From assembly GCF_003731635.1 (NCBI RefSeq), contig NZ_RCUA01000032.1:124548-188547 (forward strand): DNA of 64,000 bases. The letters are read 5' to 3'. Source of the DNA: Marisediminitalea oceani. GTDB lineage: Bacteria; Pseudomonadota; Gammaproteobacteria; Enterobacterales; Alteromonadaceae. Shown here piece by piece: positions 26,332 to 36,061 of the stretch. Positions within the stretch are counted from its first letter, which is position 1; every line of letters begins with the position of its first letter. A program made the position numbers and the translations under genes. The notes under the pieces are model-generated. The model saw nothing but the letters and a program-made list of their open reading frames with translations. It did not search any database and was not told the origin of the DNA.

Positions 26332-26532
26332 TCAGTATTTGTCTAACAATAATATTGCTAAGTTCAGCGTAACGATTACGTCATCGAAGGGAATCACGAA
26401 TCTATCTTCCTCCTCATGTCGTAAAGACACTAAATTGCGCAGTAAAACTTCAATCTGCTCGGCCCTAATATTCGAGTCTAGAGCCAGTTCATACTCTGTA
26501 ATTTGTACTGCGTCATTTTCTAAAAACGGCAT
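26332..26532 (-). CDS. Small hypothetical protein, 66 aa
   Basis: Unrecognised acidic peptide (EYELALDSNIRAEQIEVLL; ending AILLLDKY) with AGAGGG eight bases before the ATG. It lies on the strand opposite to the cassette, between the attC site and the island end. Confidence 0.45.
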   Translation of the reverse strand: MPFLENDAVQITEYELALDSNIRAEQIEVLLRNLVSLRHEEEDRFVIPFDDVIVTLNLAILLLDKY

Positions 26533-26880
26533 TTCATAGGCCCTCTTCGTAAAGACTCTTATACTAATGGACTGCTAGCTTTACAATACTGTACGCATGG
26601 CCAGAATCGCAGCTAGCTAGCAACAAATAGCTCTGCTGATATTTGAGGAATGGTTTGATGTCGTTTAACCGCTGAAACTGATAGGAATACCCTGCTGCAG
26701 TTATTCCTTGGCTCTAATGCTGACCCTGTTCGCATTCATTGCCAAGAATTAGTGGATTTTGCAATACATATTAGCTCATTTGCCTGAGCCATATATGTTG
26801 ACGCTCACAAAAATAAAGTGCGCGAATAACTTCACACGAGAGTTCACAACAATATTTAAGAATAAATACTTAAAATCATG
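26533..26880. other. Island end region without genes, 348 bp
   Basis: No frame with a credible start and composition on either strand. It should contain the outer recombinase-binding region of the island. A short repeat TAGCTAGC at about 26612 was the only local structure seen. Confidence 0.4.
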
Positions 26881-26912
26881 ACATTAAGACATCATTCGTT
26901 CGTGCGTAATGT
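26881..26912. repeat. Inverted repeat at the island right end
   Basis: ACATTA-N20-TAATGT, 22 bp inside the thyA junction. It could be a recombinase-binding arm or a transcription terminator; no poly-T run supports the latter. Confidence 0.35.
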
Positions 26913-27495
26913 AATTGTAGTCACAAAAGAAATTTACGCCAAGGAAGACATCACCACTGCGTTGATATAGCTGACAGGAGAGCTTTCCTTCCAGCACATA
27001 AAACTGAAACAGAGTGTGGCAAGGCGGTAAGGCTTGTTTGCCGTGGGCCGCATTGTCTTTCGGTGACATCGTTGGATCAGGTAATACTGACGGGTTCCAG
27101 GCACTCACAATCAGGCGGCGGGAATCAGGGTTGGTTTTAATCTCGTTGATCAGCGCGGTAATCTGGTCAACGGTCTCGCCATCGGCACCGGCCCAGCTGC
27201 GCCACTGATGGCCATAAACCGGGCCCAGCTCGCCTTCATCCGTAGCCCATTCGTCCCAGATCGAAACGCCGTTGTCCTTGAGATAGGCGATGTTGGTCTC
27301 GCCTTTTAAGAACCACAACAATTCATGAATAATGGAGCGCAGATGGCACTTTTTGGTAGTGACCAGCGGAAAACCTTCACTCAGGTCGAAGCGCATCTGA
27401 TAGCCAAATACACTTAATGTTCCGGTGCCGGTTCTGTCTTCTTTTTTTACGCCGTTATCGCGGATGTGGCGCATTAATGCTAAGTACTCTTTCAT
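26884..27495 (-). pseudogene. thyA: Resident thyA, 3' third replaced by island DNA
   Basis: Thymidylate synthase, 203 codons instead of about 280. Homology is normal through DRTGTGT, the catalytic cysteine in LPPCH (C159), [12 protein letters not shown], then changes to [16 protein letters not shown] and a stop. The dUMP-binding Asn, the His/Tyr pair and the C-terminal folate-closing segment are missing, so activity is not expected. It starts 7 bp after lgt in the classical ptsP-lgt-thyA order, which identifies it as the native copy. A 19-residue insertion before the active-site cysteine marks a different branch from the island ThyA. Confidence 0.93.
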
Positions 27496-27502
27496 GCGTC
27501 GT

Positions 27503-28327
27503 CTAGCTCTTTACCGTTTTGTTAGCAGGTGTTGTGGTGACACCATTCTTTTTATAGGCATATACCATTAGTCCCAGACCACCAAGGATCATCGGGATAC
27601 AGAGTAACTGTCCCTGGCTCAGGCCAACCTGATACAAGCCAATATGGGCGTCAGGCTCGCGATAAAACTCAACAATAAAGCGAAACGCGCCATACCCCAT
27701 CAGGAATAAACCGCCCACCGCACCGGTTGGTCTTGGTCGCGCAGAATACAGCCAGAGAATAATAAACAGTAACACACCTTCCAGGGCAAATTCATAAAGT
27801 TGTGAAGGATGGCGTGGTTGTGGACCGGCGCCCGGGAAAATAATCGCCCAGGGTACGTCGGTAGTGCGCCCCCACAGTTCAGCATTAAGAAAGTTACCAA
27901 TACGGCCGGCACCGAGGCCGATGGGCACCAGTGGTGCGATGAAGTCTGCTACCTGCAAGAAGCTGGCGTTCAGGCGCCGAGCCTGCCAGAACATGGCGGC
28001 AATTACACCCAGCAGACCGCCGTGGAATGACATCCCACCGGTATGAATATAAAACAGGTAGAGCGGATCCTCTAAAAATAAGCCAAACTGGTAGAAAAAG
28101 ACATAGCCCAGACGGCCACCAATAATCACCCCGACAAAGCCCCAGAACAGCAGGTCGCTGAGTTGATCGCGGTTCCACGGCGAATTGGGTAAGCGCTTTT
28201 TAGCCAGCAGATAAGCGGCAATAAAACCCAGCAGATACATCATGCCGTACCAGCGTACGCTTAGTGGCCCAAGGCTGACAATAATCGGATCGATATTGGG
28301 AAATACCAGGAAGTCTGTTTCACCCAT
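27503..28327 (-). CDS. lgt: Prolipoprotein diacylglyceryl transferase
   Basis: Inner-membrane enzyme that moves diacylglycerol from phosphatidylglycerol to the lipobox cysteine of prelipoproteins. 274 residues with about seven membrane segments, the signature [14 protein letters not shown] and the HGGLLG loop with its essential His. It starts three bases after the TauE-like gene and is followed by thyA, so it belongs to the rppH-ptsP operon. Confidence 0.95.
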   Translation of the reverse strand: MGETDFLVFPNIDPIIVSLGPLSVRWYGMMYLLGFIAAYLLAKKRLPNSPWNRDQLSDLLFWGFVGVIIGGRLGYVFFYQFGLFLEDPLYLFYIHTGGMSFHGGLLGVIAAMFWQARRLNASFLQVADFIAPLVPIGLGAGRIGNFLNAELWGRTTDVPWAIIFPGAGPQPRHPSQLYEFALEGVLLFIILWLYSARPRPTGAVGGLFLMGYGAFRFIVEFYREPDAHIGLYQVGLSQGQLLCIPMILGGLGLMVYAYKKNGVTTTPANKTVKS

Positions 28328-28330
28328 GTA

Positions 28331-29137
28331 CTAATTCATTCCTATAATCATGCGGATACTCACTAACACCAGCAGTCCCGCTAAAATCTTCTTAAGTAAT
28401 TCAGTTGGCATATTCTGCCCTAACCGGGCGCCAAAGCCAGCAGTAAATATAGAAGTGGCCATAATGCCAAATCCTGCTGGTAAGTAAACATACCCCAGCG
28501 ACCAGTCTGGTAAACCGGGTAAATTCCAGCCCGCGTGGATAAAGCTCCCGGTACCAAATAACGCGATAACCAGGCCGCTGACTGCTGCACAGCCAATTGC
28601 CTGACGAATAGGTACCTGGAACCAGACCAGCGCCGGTACCAGCAAAGCACCGCCGCCAATGCCCATCAGTGCCGAAATGGTTCCTACAATTGCTCCCACG
28701 GTAATAAGGATGGCTGGCGTATAGGCCTTGTTCGAGGCAGTACGCTTGCCAAATACCATTTGTGCGGCAATGAGTATGACTAATCCGGCAAACACTTTGG
28801 TGAGAATATCGGCCGGCAACATGCTGGCCAGTTGAGCTCCGGCGATGGCACCAACCGCAATACCGGTACCGCTTAAAACAATCACCCGTGGCACAATATT
28901 GCCCAATGAGTAATGTGCTTTGGCAGAAAAAAAACCGGTGATGATAATGGTAAACAGTGACGTTGCGATGGCCATGGGCATCGCCAGTTCGTGGCTGATG
29001 CCGGCAATACCGGTAAGCAGTGCAGACAGCACCGGTACAATAATCAGGCCGCCACCTATGCCGAGCATGCCAGCCAGCGTCCCGGTGAGCATTCCCAGGG
29101 CCATACAACTGACGAAAATGAGTAGCAGAGGATCCAA
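28331..29137 (-). CDS. TauE/SafE-family membrane transporter
   Basis: 268 residues, about eight membrane segments in two halves, each with the family's glycine-rich motif (GMLGIGGGLIIVP near residue 25 and LMGIGGGALLVP near 160). Members export sulfite, sulfoacetate or similar anions; the substrate here is unknown. It lies between ptsP and lgt, a position that is empty in E. coli. Confidence 0.85.
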   Translation of the reverse strand: MDPLLLIFVSCMALGMLTGTLAGMLGIGGGLIIVPVLSALLTGIAGISHELAMPMAIATSLFTIIITGFFSAKAHYSLGNIVPRVIVLSGTGIAVGAIAGAQLASMLPADILTKVFAGLVILIAAQMVFGKRTASNKAYTPAILITVGAIVGTISALMGIGGGALLVPALVWFQVPIRQAIGCAAVSGLVIALFGTGSFIHAGWNLPGLPDWSLGYVYLPAGFGIMATSIFTAGFGARLGQNMPTELLKKILAGLLVLVSIRMIIGMN

Positions 29138-29223
29138 TCTAAGTCTCCGTAATGATTGAGGTTGCTAGCATACCATAAGTCCACCTTACAGAGGCGTTAG
29201 CATAGCCCTGTAATATGATGAAT

Positions 29224-31548
29224 TTAAGAACCGGCCCGGACTAATCCACCGAGCCCTTTAACTTCCAGATACTGATTGATGTGATTAAAGACTTCTTCGT
29301 AGCTGTCGGAGGTTAATGCACAAGACAGCAATGACTGCGCCTCACTGAGGTTTACATTACGCACCACCCAGTTAATCTTACGCAGGTTAAAGGCATTCAT
29401 ACTGAGTTTTCGATAGCCCATCCCCATCAGCAAAATGGCGCCGCCCGGTTCACCGGCGATTTCCCCACACACTGATACCGGTACCTGATACTGGTCGGCC
29501 TGTTTGGCAATGTCATACAAGGCCGAGAGTACTGCCGGGTGGTAACTGTTGTACAAGCTGGCTACGCGCGTGTTGTTGCGGTCTACGGCAAGCAGGTACT
29601 GGGTTAAATCGTTACTGCCGACTGAGAAAAAGTCGACCTTTTTTGCCAGTTGCGGTAATTGATATAACACCGAGGGCACTTCGAGCATTATCCCCAGGCG
29701 CGGGCGATAAAGCCGCTCGCCTTGGAGCCTAGCCTCTTCTTCTACCTCGAAAAACGCCTGCTCCACCAGCCGGCGTGCCTCATTTACCTCGCCAACGCTG
29801 GAAATCATCGGCAGCATAATGCTGAGATTCTGTAAGCCAATACTGGCGCGTAACATGGCGCGGATTTGCACCAGGAAAATTTCCGGATGGTCCAGGGTCA
29901 GGCGGATCCCACGCCAGCCCAAAAACGGGTTTTCTTCGGTTATCGGAAAGTACGGTAAAGGTTTGTCACCGCCTACATCCAGCGTACGCATGACAATTTC
30001 GCGATCCGGCGCGCTTAACAGCACATTGCGGTACAGCTCTACCTGTTCGCTTTCAGACGGAAAGCGCTCACGCATCATAAACGGAATTTCCGTACGATAG
30101 AGCCCTATACCGACTTTACCGGAGCGCACAGCAGTTTCTATCTCCGCCGATAAGCCAGCGTTCACCTGCAAATTAATCCGGCAGCCGTCTTCACTTTCAC
30201 AGGGCTTGTCGGCTTCTTTGTCGATGCGCTCTGAGAGGAGTTTCTCTTCTTCTATGAGTTGACTGAACTCTGCCTTGATTGCCTTTTCAGGCGACACAAT
30301 AACCTCGCCGGCATAGCCGTCGAGAAGGATTTCTTTTTTCTCAAGCAGAGTTGGCGACACATTCTGACAACCCATAACCGCCGGCACGCCCATGGCTCTG
30401 GCGAGAATAGCAGCGTGGGAGTTATTGGAGCCGCGAATGGATATTATGCCGGCCAGAAACTCCTTAGGAAATTCCGCCAGCATTGGCGCGGAGACTTCTT
30501 CGGCCACCAGAATGCTAGCCTCACTGGGGCGATCGCTGACGGATTCTGTCTTGCCACTGATAACCTGCAGAATATTAACCAGGATCCGGTTGGATAAATC
30601 CACAATATCGATGGCCCGTTCCTGCATGTACGGATCATCCATCGCCTCAAACCGGGCAGCATAAGCTTCCACCACCAGCTTTAATGATGACGCCGCATCC
30701 CAGCCTTCGCGTATTTTTGCCTCGACCTCGCGCCCCAGACTGTTGGCGTCGAGTAATTGATGATAAAGCTGAAAGATTGCCCTTACATCATCGGGCACCT
30801 GTCCTTCCAGCCGCTGCGACAGCGCTTCGACCTGCGTGCGGGTGACCTCTACCCCTTTGCGGTAATAATCAATTTCCTGCTGGGTATTATCCGACTGTTT
30901 TACAATCCAGGTAGCCAGCGTGTAGGCGGCATGAGGCGAATAACCCACGCCCATGGCCAGACCCGGCGAACCTGGCACGCCGCGTACATTCTTTTGAATG
31001 TGGCCAGCGTAAATGCCGGCGATCGGATTGAGTGCGCCACGGGTTTCTGCGTGGGATATTTCCAGCGCAATTTGCGCCGCCAGCGTAACCAGAAAGGCTT
31101 CTTCATCTTCACTGAATTTACGCTTAGCGCTTTGCTGCATGGTGATAACACCCAGCACTTTACGCTGATGGATAATCGGGGTGCCAAGAAAAGCGTGATA
31201 ACTTTCTTCTTTAACTTCCGGATAGTGCTTAAAGCGCGGGTGGTTGGGTGCGTCCTGAATATTGAGCGGCTCTTCACGCTGCCCTACCAGCCCGATCAGG
31301 CCTTCAGAAAAGCCAATTTTAACCAGCTCTACCGCGTCGGGCGCGAGGCCATCAGTGGCTTTAAGAACAAAAGCCTGAGAGTTGTAGTCGGCCAGGTAAA
31401 TGGAACAGGAGTCAACGCCCATGGTTTGCTTAACGCGTTCAGCCAGACGAAACAGTGCATCGGTCAACCGGGGGATTTGGTTGACCTCCTGAACGATACT
31501 CTTAAGTACCGTTAGAATACTGTTTTTTCGACCCGCTTCTGCCGCCAA
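29224..31548 (-). CDS. ptsP: Phosphoenolpyruvate phosphotransferase EI-Ntr
   Basis: First enzyme of the nitrogen PTS, which passes phosphate from PEP to NPr and on to EIIA-Ntr. 774 residues: N-terminal GAF sensor (1-165), EI N-domain with phospho-His in NNSHAAILARAMG (H378), and a PEP-binding barrel with GSNDLTQYLLAVDR and the catalytic Cys in VSVCGEIAG. It starts 14 bp after rppH. The GAF domain in relatives responds to glutamine or 2-oxoglutarate. Confidence 0.95.
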   Translation of the reverse strand: MAAEAGRKNSILTVLKSIVQEVNQIPRLTDALFRLAERVKQTMGVDSCSIYLADYNSQAFVLKATDGLAPDAVELVKIGFSEGLIGLVGQREEPLNIQDAPNHPRFKHYPEVKEESYHAFLGTPIIHQRKVLGVITMQQSAKRKFSEDEEAFLVTLAAQIALEISHAETRGALNPIAGIYAGHIQKNVRGVPGSPGLAMGVGYSPHAAYTLATWIVKQSDNTQQEIDYYRKGVEVTRTQVEALSQRLEGQVPDDVRAIFQLYHQLLDANSLGREVEAKIREGWDAASSLKLVVEAYAARFEAMDDPYMQERAIDIVDLSNRILVNILQVISGKTESVSDRPSEASILVAEEVSAPMLAEFPKEFLAGIISIRGSNNSHAAILARAMGVPAVMGCQNVSPTLLEKKEILLDGYAGEVIVSPEKAIKAEFSQLIEEEKLLSERIDKEADKPCESEDGCRINLQVNAGLSAEIETAVRSGKVGIGLYRTEIPFMMRERFPSESEQVELYRNVLLSAPDREIVMRTLDVGGDKPLPYFPITEENPFLGWRGIRLTLDHPEIFLVQIRAMLRASIGLQNLSIMLPMISSVGEVNEARRLVEQAFFEVEEEARLQGERLYRPRLGIMLEVPSVLYQLPQLAKKVDFFSVGSNDLTQYLLAVDRNNTRVASLYNSYHPAVLSALYDIAKQADQYQVPVSVCGEIAGEPGGAILLMGMGYRKLSMNAFNLRKINWVVRNVNLSEAQSLLSCALTSDSYEEVFNHINQYLEVKGLGGLVRAGS

Positions 31549-31562
31549 GAGTGACCCTACCC

Positions 31563-32093
31563 TTATCCGCGTCGTTTGCGACGATGCTGCTTTGAATGAT
31601 GATGCTGGTGTCGCGGCTGCGAGGTGATCACCGTCCCGGCAAATTCTTTCATTACACGGCGGTAGACATCGCGCTTAAAGGACACCACATTTCTCACCGG
31701 GTACCAGTAACTCACCCAGCGCCAGTCATCAAATTCCGGATGACCGGATTTCAGTACATCTACGTCTTTGTCCTGGCAATCCAGTTGCAACAAAAACCAT
31801 TTTTGTTTTTGTCCTATACAAACCGGATTACTGCCTTGCCTTATTAACCGTTTGGGCAGTTTGTATCGCACCCAATTTCGTGTCACGCTCAGAATGCTTA
31901 CATCTTTCGGGGTAAGCCCTACTTCCTCATGTAACTCACGATACATTGCCTGCTCTACAGTTTCCCCTTCATCTATTCCGCCTTGGGGAAACTGCCATGA
32001 ATGTTGGCCATAACGTCTTGCCCAAAATACCTGACCTATTTTGTTGCAAATCACTATGCCCACATTCGCACGGAATCCATCGGTATCTATCAC
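31563..32093 (-). CDS. rppH: RNA pyrophosphohydrolase RppH
   Basis: Nudix hydrolase that removes pyrophosphate from mRNA 5' ends to start RNase E decay. 176 residues; the Nudix box runs from the GG at residue 38 to VGL at 60 with the REL and EE metal ligands. The C-terminus is a His/Arg/Lys-rich tail ([18 protein letters not shown]). First gene of the operon rppH-ptsP-tauE-lgt-thyA, divergent from mutH. Confidence 0.95.
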   Translation of the reverse strand: MIDTDGFRANVGIVICNKIGQVFWARRYGQHSWQFPQGGIDEGETVEQAMYRELHEEVGLTPKDVSILSVTRNWVRYKLPKRLIRQGSNPVCIGQKQKWFLLQLDCQDKDVDVLKSGHPEFDDWRWVSYWYPVRNVVSFKRDVYRRVMKEFAGTVITSQPRHQHHHSKQHRRKRRG

Positions 32094-32208
32094 TCAGACT
32101 CCCGGGCACTTTATATTGTTCTGTGATAGCATTCTTTCACAAACCTTTGTACATGCAAAGTATTTATCACATATGTTTAACGTAATGGTTTTTTAAGGGA
32201 TAGAAGGT

Positions 32209-32886
32209 TTGCAAGTACCAACCTGTGCACCCGCTGATTTATCAGAACTGGAAAGCCGCGCCCAGGCGATTGCCGGATTCACTCTTGGCGAGCTGGCAGA
32301 CATGGCCGGTATTGCTATTCCACGGGACTTTAAACGCCACAAAGGCTGGACAGGTCAGTTGATTGAAACCTGGTTGGGCGCCACCGCCGGCTCTAAGCCA
32401 CAACAGGATTTCCCGGAACTCGGGGTTGAACTCAAAACCCTGCCAATTAATCAGTTCGGCCAGCCGCTGGAAACCACTTACGTCTGTTATGCCCCCTTAC
32501 TGCTGCCACCGTTAATCACCTGGCAAACCTGTAACGTCAAAAACAAGCTGCAATGTGTTCTGTGGGTACCGGTTGAGGGCGAACGGCAGATACCGGTAGC
32601 TGAGCGGCGCATTGCTACGCCATTTCTGTGGCAACCCAACGAAGCACAAAATGCCCTGTTACAGCAGGACTGGGAAGAACTCACCGAGATGATCGCCCTT
32701 GGCAAGGTTGAGTCAGTGACGGCCCGGCATGGCGAGGTCATGCAGCTTCGTCCTAAGGCTGCCAGTGGCCAGGTGCTAACCGATGCCCTGGATGCCGAGG
32801 GCAATAAAATTCAAACCCGACCACGGGGCTTTTATCTGCGCAAACAGTTTACCAGTCTGATCCTGCAGACCCATTTCCAGCAATAA
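32209..32886 (+). CDS. mutH: DNA mismatch repair endonuclease MutH
   Basis: Nicks the unmethylated strand at hemimethylated GATC sites during MutSL-directed repair. 225 residues with the catalytic D-(x)n-ExK set in DFPELGVELKTLP (about 67-79). The start is TTG, supported by AAGGGATAGAAGG directly upstream and by the absence of an in-frame ATG nearby. Its presence implies Dam methylation in the host. Confidence 0.93.
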   Translation: MQVPTCAPADLSELESRAQAIAGFTLGELADMAGIAIPRDFKRHKGWTGQLIETWLGATAGSKPQQDFPELGVELKTLPINQFGQPLETTYVCYAPLLLPPLITWQTCNVKNKLQCVLWVPVEGERQIPVAERRIATPFLWQPNEAQNALLQQDWEELTEMIALGKVESVTARHGEVMQLRPKAASGQVLTDALDAEGNKIQTRPRGFYLRKQFTSLILQTHFQQ

Positions 32887-32979
32887 CCATCGTTTCTCAT
32901 TTTGCCTTTGACCTGAATCAAGCGATAGCGTCAACGGCTTTGCATATAAATAAAGACTTATATACAGTCACAATACTGA

Positions 32980-33249
<270 letters not shown>

Positions 33250-33267
33250 CGCCAGTGGCACTTAACC

Positions 33268-34350
33268 TTAACGGCGGCTTTCGAGGTATTTTAAAAAGCT
33301 GCGACTGGCGGTGCCATTGGTCCCCAGCTTCAGGCGTTTGGTGACACTGTCGAGTTTGGTGTCAGACCCCATTAATACCTGCTTGGCATACTTCATTCGA
33401 TACTGGTAGATAAACCCACGGAAATGGGTTTTCTTACCCGCCAGTAACGCCAGACAAATATCACTGGCAGACATGCCGGCCCGCTCAGCAAACACCGCCA
33501 GGGTCAGGCCTATTTCTTTGTAAGCTTTTTGACTGATCACCGCGGCTTCGGCACGTTTTAACAGCGCCTGAGCAGTGCTCTGCGACATTTTCGGCGCTGC
33601 ACTCATGGCGTAGTGGTCGAAGGGTGACGGTGACGGCCGGTGAGCGCGGCTCAATTGTGCCAGCAACACCAACGTAGTTAGAGCCAATCCTAAATGAAAC
33701 CAGGCCAACCAGAATGTCAGCGGTAAAAAACCAAACGCAACGGCGGCAACCACAATCGCCAGACAGAAAGCCATGCCGACAGCAAACCCGCTGGCGCCGC
33801 TCAGCCCTTTAATGTGATACATTTCAGTATCCACTACCTGCAAGGGTAATTCGTGATGGTATTGCTGTAATTGCTCAATCAGCACAATACTGATGTACAA
33901 AAATAAAAAGGCCGCAATCAAACAACTTAAATACACAGCCCAGTAACTAAGCGGCTCTCCAAGCGGAGCAAACCCCGGCCATTGTTGCCAGTCACTGCCA
34001 TGCAGCCCCCCCTGAATAGCCACTAACACTAACAATCCAATACCTGCCGCATAAAACGGCCACAGTGCCAGTTTTGGCTTACGCCACAGCATCGCAAGTA
34101 AGTTACGGTAAATCCCGGCCAACAATAGCGGCATTGCAACCACTGCCGCCGCTGCCAACCAGGGTGATGCGCCGCCAACCAGCTGCCATAATTCACTGCT
34201 AAGCAGCAGCGGCCAGCTCAGTATGGCCAGCCAGAATCCCTGATAGTCTTTCGCTGCAATCTTATTCCTGCTAACTTTAAACAGCAGGCACAGCCACAGC
34301 ACAGTCAGCGCACCTGCGCTCCAGAGTGGGATCATGTGTTGAGTGGACAT
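33268..34350 (-). CDS. Membrane protein with C-terminal AraC-type HTH
   Basis: 360 residues. About seven hydrophobic segments fill residues 8-230. The soluble C-terminus (265-360) resembles a double helix-turn-helix of the AraC family: LAVFAERAGMSASDICLALL and then the second helix pair with FIYQYRMKYAKQVL and a final KLGTNGTASRSFLKYL. It is probably a membrane-anchored transcription regulator; signal and targets are unknown. It is convergent with yfhL. Confidence 0.7.
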   Translation of the reverse strand: MSTQHMIPLWSAGALTVLWLCLLFKVSRNKIAAKDYQGFWLAILSWPLLLSSELWQLVGGASPWLAAAAVVAMPLLLAGIYRNLLAMLWRKPKLALWPFYAAGIGLLVLVAIQGGLHGSDWQQWPGFAPLGEPLSYWAVYLSCLIAAFLFLYISIVLIEQLQQYHHELPLQVVDTEMYHIKGLSGASGFAVGMAFCLAIVVAAVAFGFLPLTFWLAWFHLGLALTTLVLLAQLSRAHRPSPSPFDHYAMSAAPKMSQSTAQALLKRAEAAVISQKAYKEIGLTLAVFAERAGMSASDICLALLAGKKTHFRGFIYQYRMKYAKQVLMGSDTKLDSVTKRLKLGTNGTASRSFLKYLESRR

Positions 34351-34374
34351 TGTATTTTTTTCCGCGGTAATCAG

Positions 34375-35880
34375 TTACCAGTACACTTCGCCGGTCATGG
34401 CAACCTGACGACTTCTTTCCATCACATTGAGCAGCCCGTGGGTTTTCTCATGAACCCACTCCAGCAACTCCTGTTGCTCGGCCAACTCGGCATCAAAAAT
34501 TGACTTTTTCAATAATAACAAAGCATTGAGTTCATCGATACCGATTAAAATATCCAACCAAGGCGCGCGGAAGTGGCCACGACTGTCTTCAAACATATCG
34601 GCCAGTAAAAAGCCGTTAAACAAGGTCTGGCGCAACAGCATTTCTACTGACGTATAATTGGAAGCGTACATACGACGCTGGATAGGCATGGTTTGCAGAA
34701 TGGTTTGCCAGCCTTGCGATAGCCAGCCCTTGGCATGCTCCATCAGCGGCATGTCATAGCCTTTTACCTCGGAACGCCAGGGTTTGCTTTGCAGCATCTG
34801 AGCAATAGCGAGTTTTAGCTTTGAGGGCGCAGACTGAAAAAGCCGGCTGGCAGGGTCATGGGCCTGCACCAAGCCGGCCTGCCGCCCCTGCAGGTAACTG
34901 ATCAGTGCCGGATAGCGGGACAGCTTCTTATTAAACAGGCTTTTCTTTGACAGCAACAATCTTAAACTCTGTAAATCGTCCTGCCATAGCCAGTTATCGG
35001 CATAACTGAGCAGTTGCTTATGCAGTGTCAGCATAGCCGGGCATTGCAAAACCGGTAGATACAGCGACACTGTTTGCAGCAACATTCGCACTGCCCGGGT
35101 AACCTCAGTGAGCATTTTGGTCGCGCCGGTTTCAAAGTACAGGTGTTCATGTTTCTGCCAATGCACTAATCCGCACTCCAGCGCACGGCAAAATGCTTCT
35201 TCGGTAGAAATATTCTCTTTCAGTGGCAGGAAGTCCGGTAACGGCGTTACTTTGTGGGAAACACCGTGCAGTAACTGATATCCCTGGGCCGCTTTGGAGG
35301 TATCACTTAACCTCGCCGGCAGTGCATCCACCAGCCGGTTTGCCAGCTCAAACATGCGGCTGAGTTCGCCGCTTTTTAACTCAAGCTCGATTTCGCGGAT
35401 CGGTGCTTCCTGCTGTTGCGCAGCAACTTTACCGTTATCGTAAACCAGTTCAATTTCAGCATCGGGATAGCTAATATCAAAGGTAGTCCGGTTAAAATGC
35501 GTGCCGAACTGTTTTTCCAACTGCTCGTTTAGCGTGTCTGCCTTATGCCCTGGTGGCCACGGCACATCATTAAACAGGGTCAAGTCGGGTTCCGGACTAT
35601 CCAAATCAACGTTAAATTCCAAACGCTGATGCAGGCCGCCGCTAACCTGCCCGGTGGTTTTTACCGTTTGCTCGTAGCGACCATCGGCACCACGAACTCG
35701 CATGCCAATTTTATTTTGCTGAAACAAGTGATCGGTGGTGTCGTAATAATCATTGAGCAGATCGATCTGACCTTTTTCCTCAATGGAGATATCCTGCGAC
35801 GTTAAGGCGGTGAAGAGGTTGTTTTTAAGTGCGGCCAACGGATCTTCGCGCAGCACAAATTTGATTTCGGTTTCCGACAT
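34375..35880 (-). CDS. ygiF: CYTH/CHAD protein, inorganic triphosphatase-like (YgiF)
   Basis: 501 residues. The N-terminal CYTH domain (1-205) opens with the signature ExExK as ETEIK and has the paired acidic strands that bind metal-triphosphate; the C-terminal part (about 230-500) is a helical CHAD domain with many His/Arg residues, a polyphosphate-binding module. E. coli YgiF hydrolyses inorganic triphosphate. Divergent from the ygiM-like gene, as in E. coli where the two are neighbours. Confidence 0.87.
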   Translation of the reverse strand: MSETEIKFVLREDPLAALKNNLFTALTSQDISIEEKGQIDLLNDYYDTTDHLFQQNKIGMRVRGADGRYEQTVKTTGQVSGGLHQRLEFNVDLDSPEPDLTLFNDVPWPPGHKADTLNEQLEKQFGTHFNRTTFDISYPDAEIELVYDNGKVAAQQQEAPIREIELELKSGELSRMFELANRLVDALPARLSDTSKAAQGYQLLHGVSHKVTPLPDFLPLKENISTEEAFCRALECGLVHWQKHEHLYFETGATKMLTEVTRAVRMLLQTVSLYLPVLQCPAMLTLHKQLLSYADNWLWQDDLQSLRLLLSKKSLFNKKLSRYPALISYLQGRQAGLVQAHDPASRLFQSAPSKLKLAIAQMLQSKPWRSEVKGYDMPLMEHAKGWLSQGWQTILQTMPIQRRMYASNYTSVEMLLRQTLFNGFLLADMFEDSRGHFRAPWLDILIGIDELNALLLLKKSIFDAELAEQQELLEWVHEKTHGLLNVMERSRQVAMTGEVYW

Positions 35881-36061
35881 GGAACAGTCGTACTCATAAG
35901 CAGTTGCGAGATAGTCCGGCTACATTACCTGCCGATGGGTTATTTAGCAATAGGTGCTGCGCCGCAGACCGCCAGCAATAACAATGTATGTCGGGAAGCA
36001 CTTGCCTTTCATGGTATCAGCCCCTAACATCAGAGCATTATTTTATGATGTAGAGACACTC

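Larger units (their letters stand above)
1..26934. mobile_element. Integrative island inserted in thyA (right end in window)
   Basis: The resident thyA (minus strand, downstream of lgt) keeps normal homology up to a Gly-Val at about residue 186-187 and then runs 16 unrelated residues to a stop, so foreign DNA begins near 26934. To its left lie a multi-recombinase operon, a second complete thyA, defence-like cargo and three insertion sequences. The left boundary and the displaced 3' third of thyA are not in the window, so the island is longer than 26.9 kb. The span is an inference from the broken gene, the cargo and the base composition; attachment-site repeats could not be defined with only one end visible. 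Confidence 0.8.

Noticed and set aside
28401..29108. 235-residue frame antiphase to the TauE-like gene
   Set aside because: Same strand but a shadow frame with biased His/Tyr/Arg content; the TauE-like frame has clear membrane motifs.
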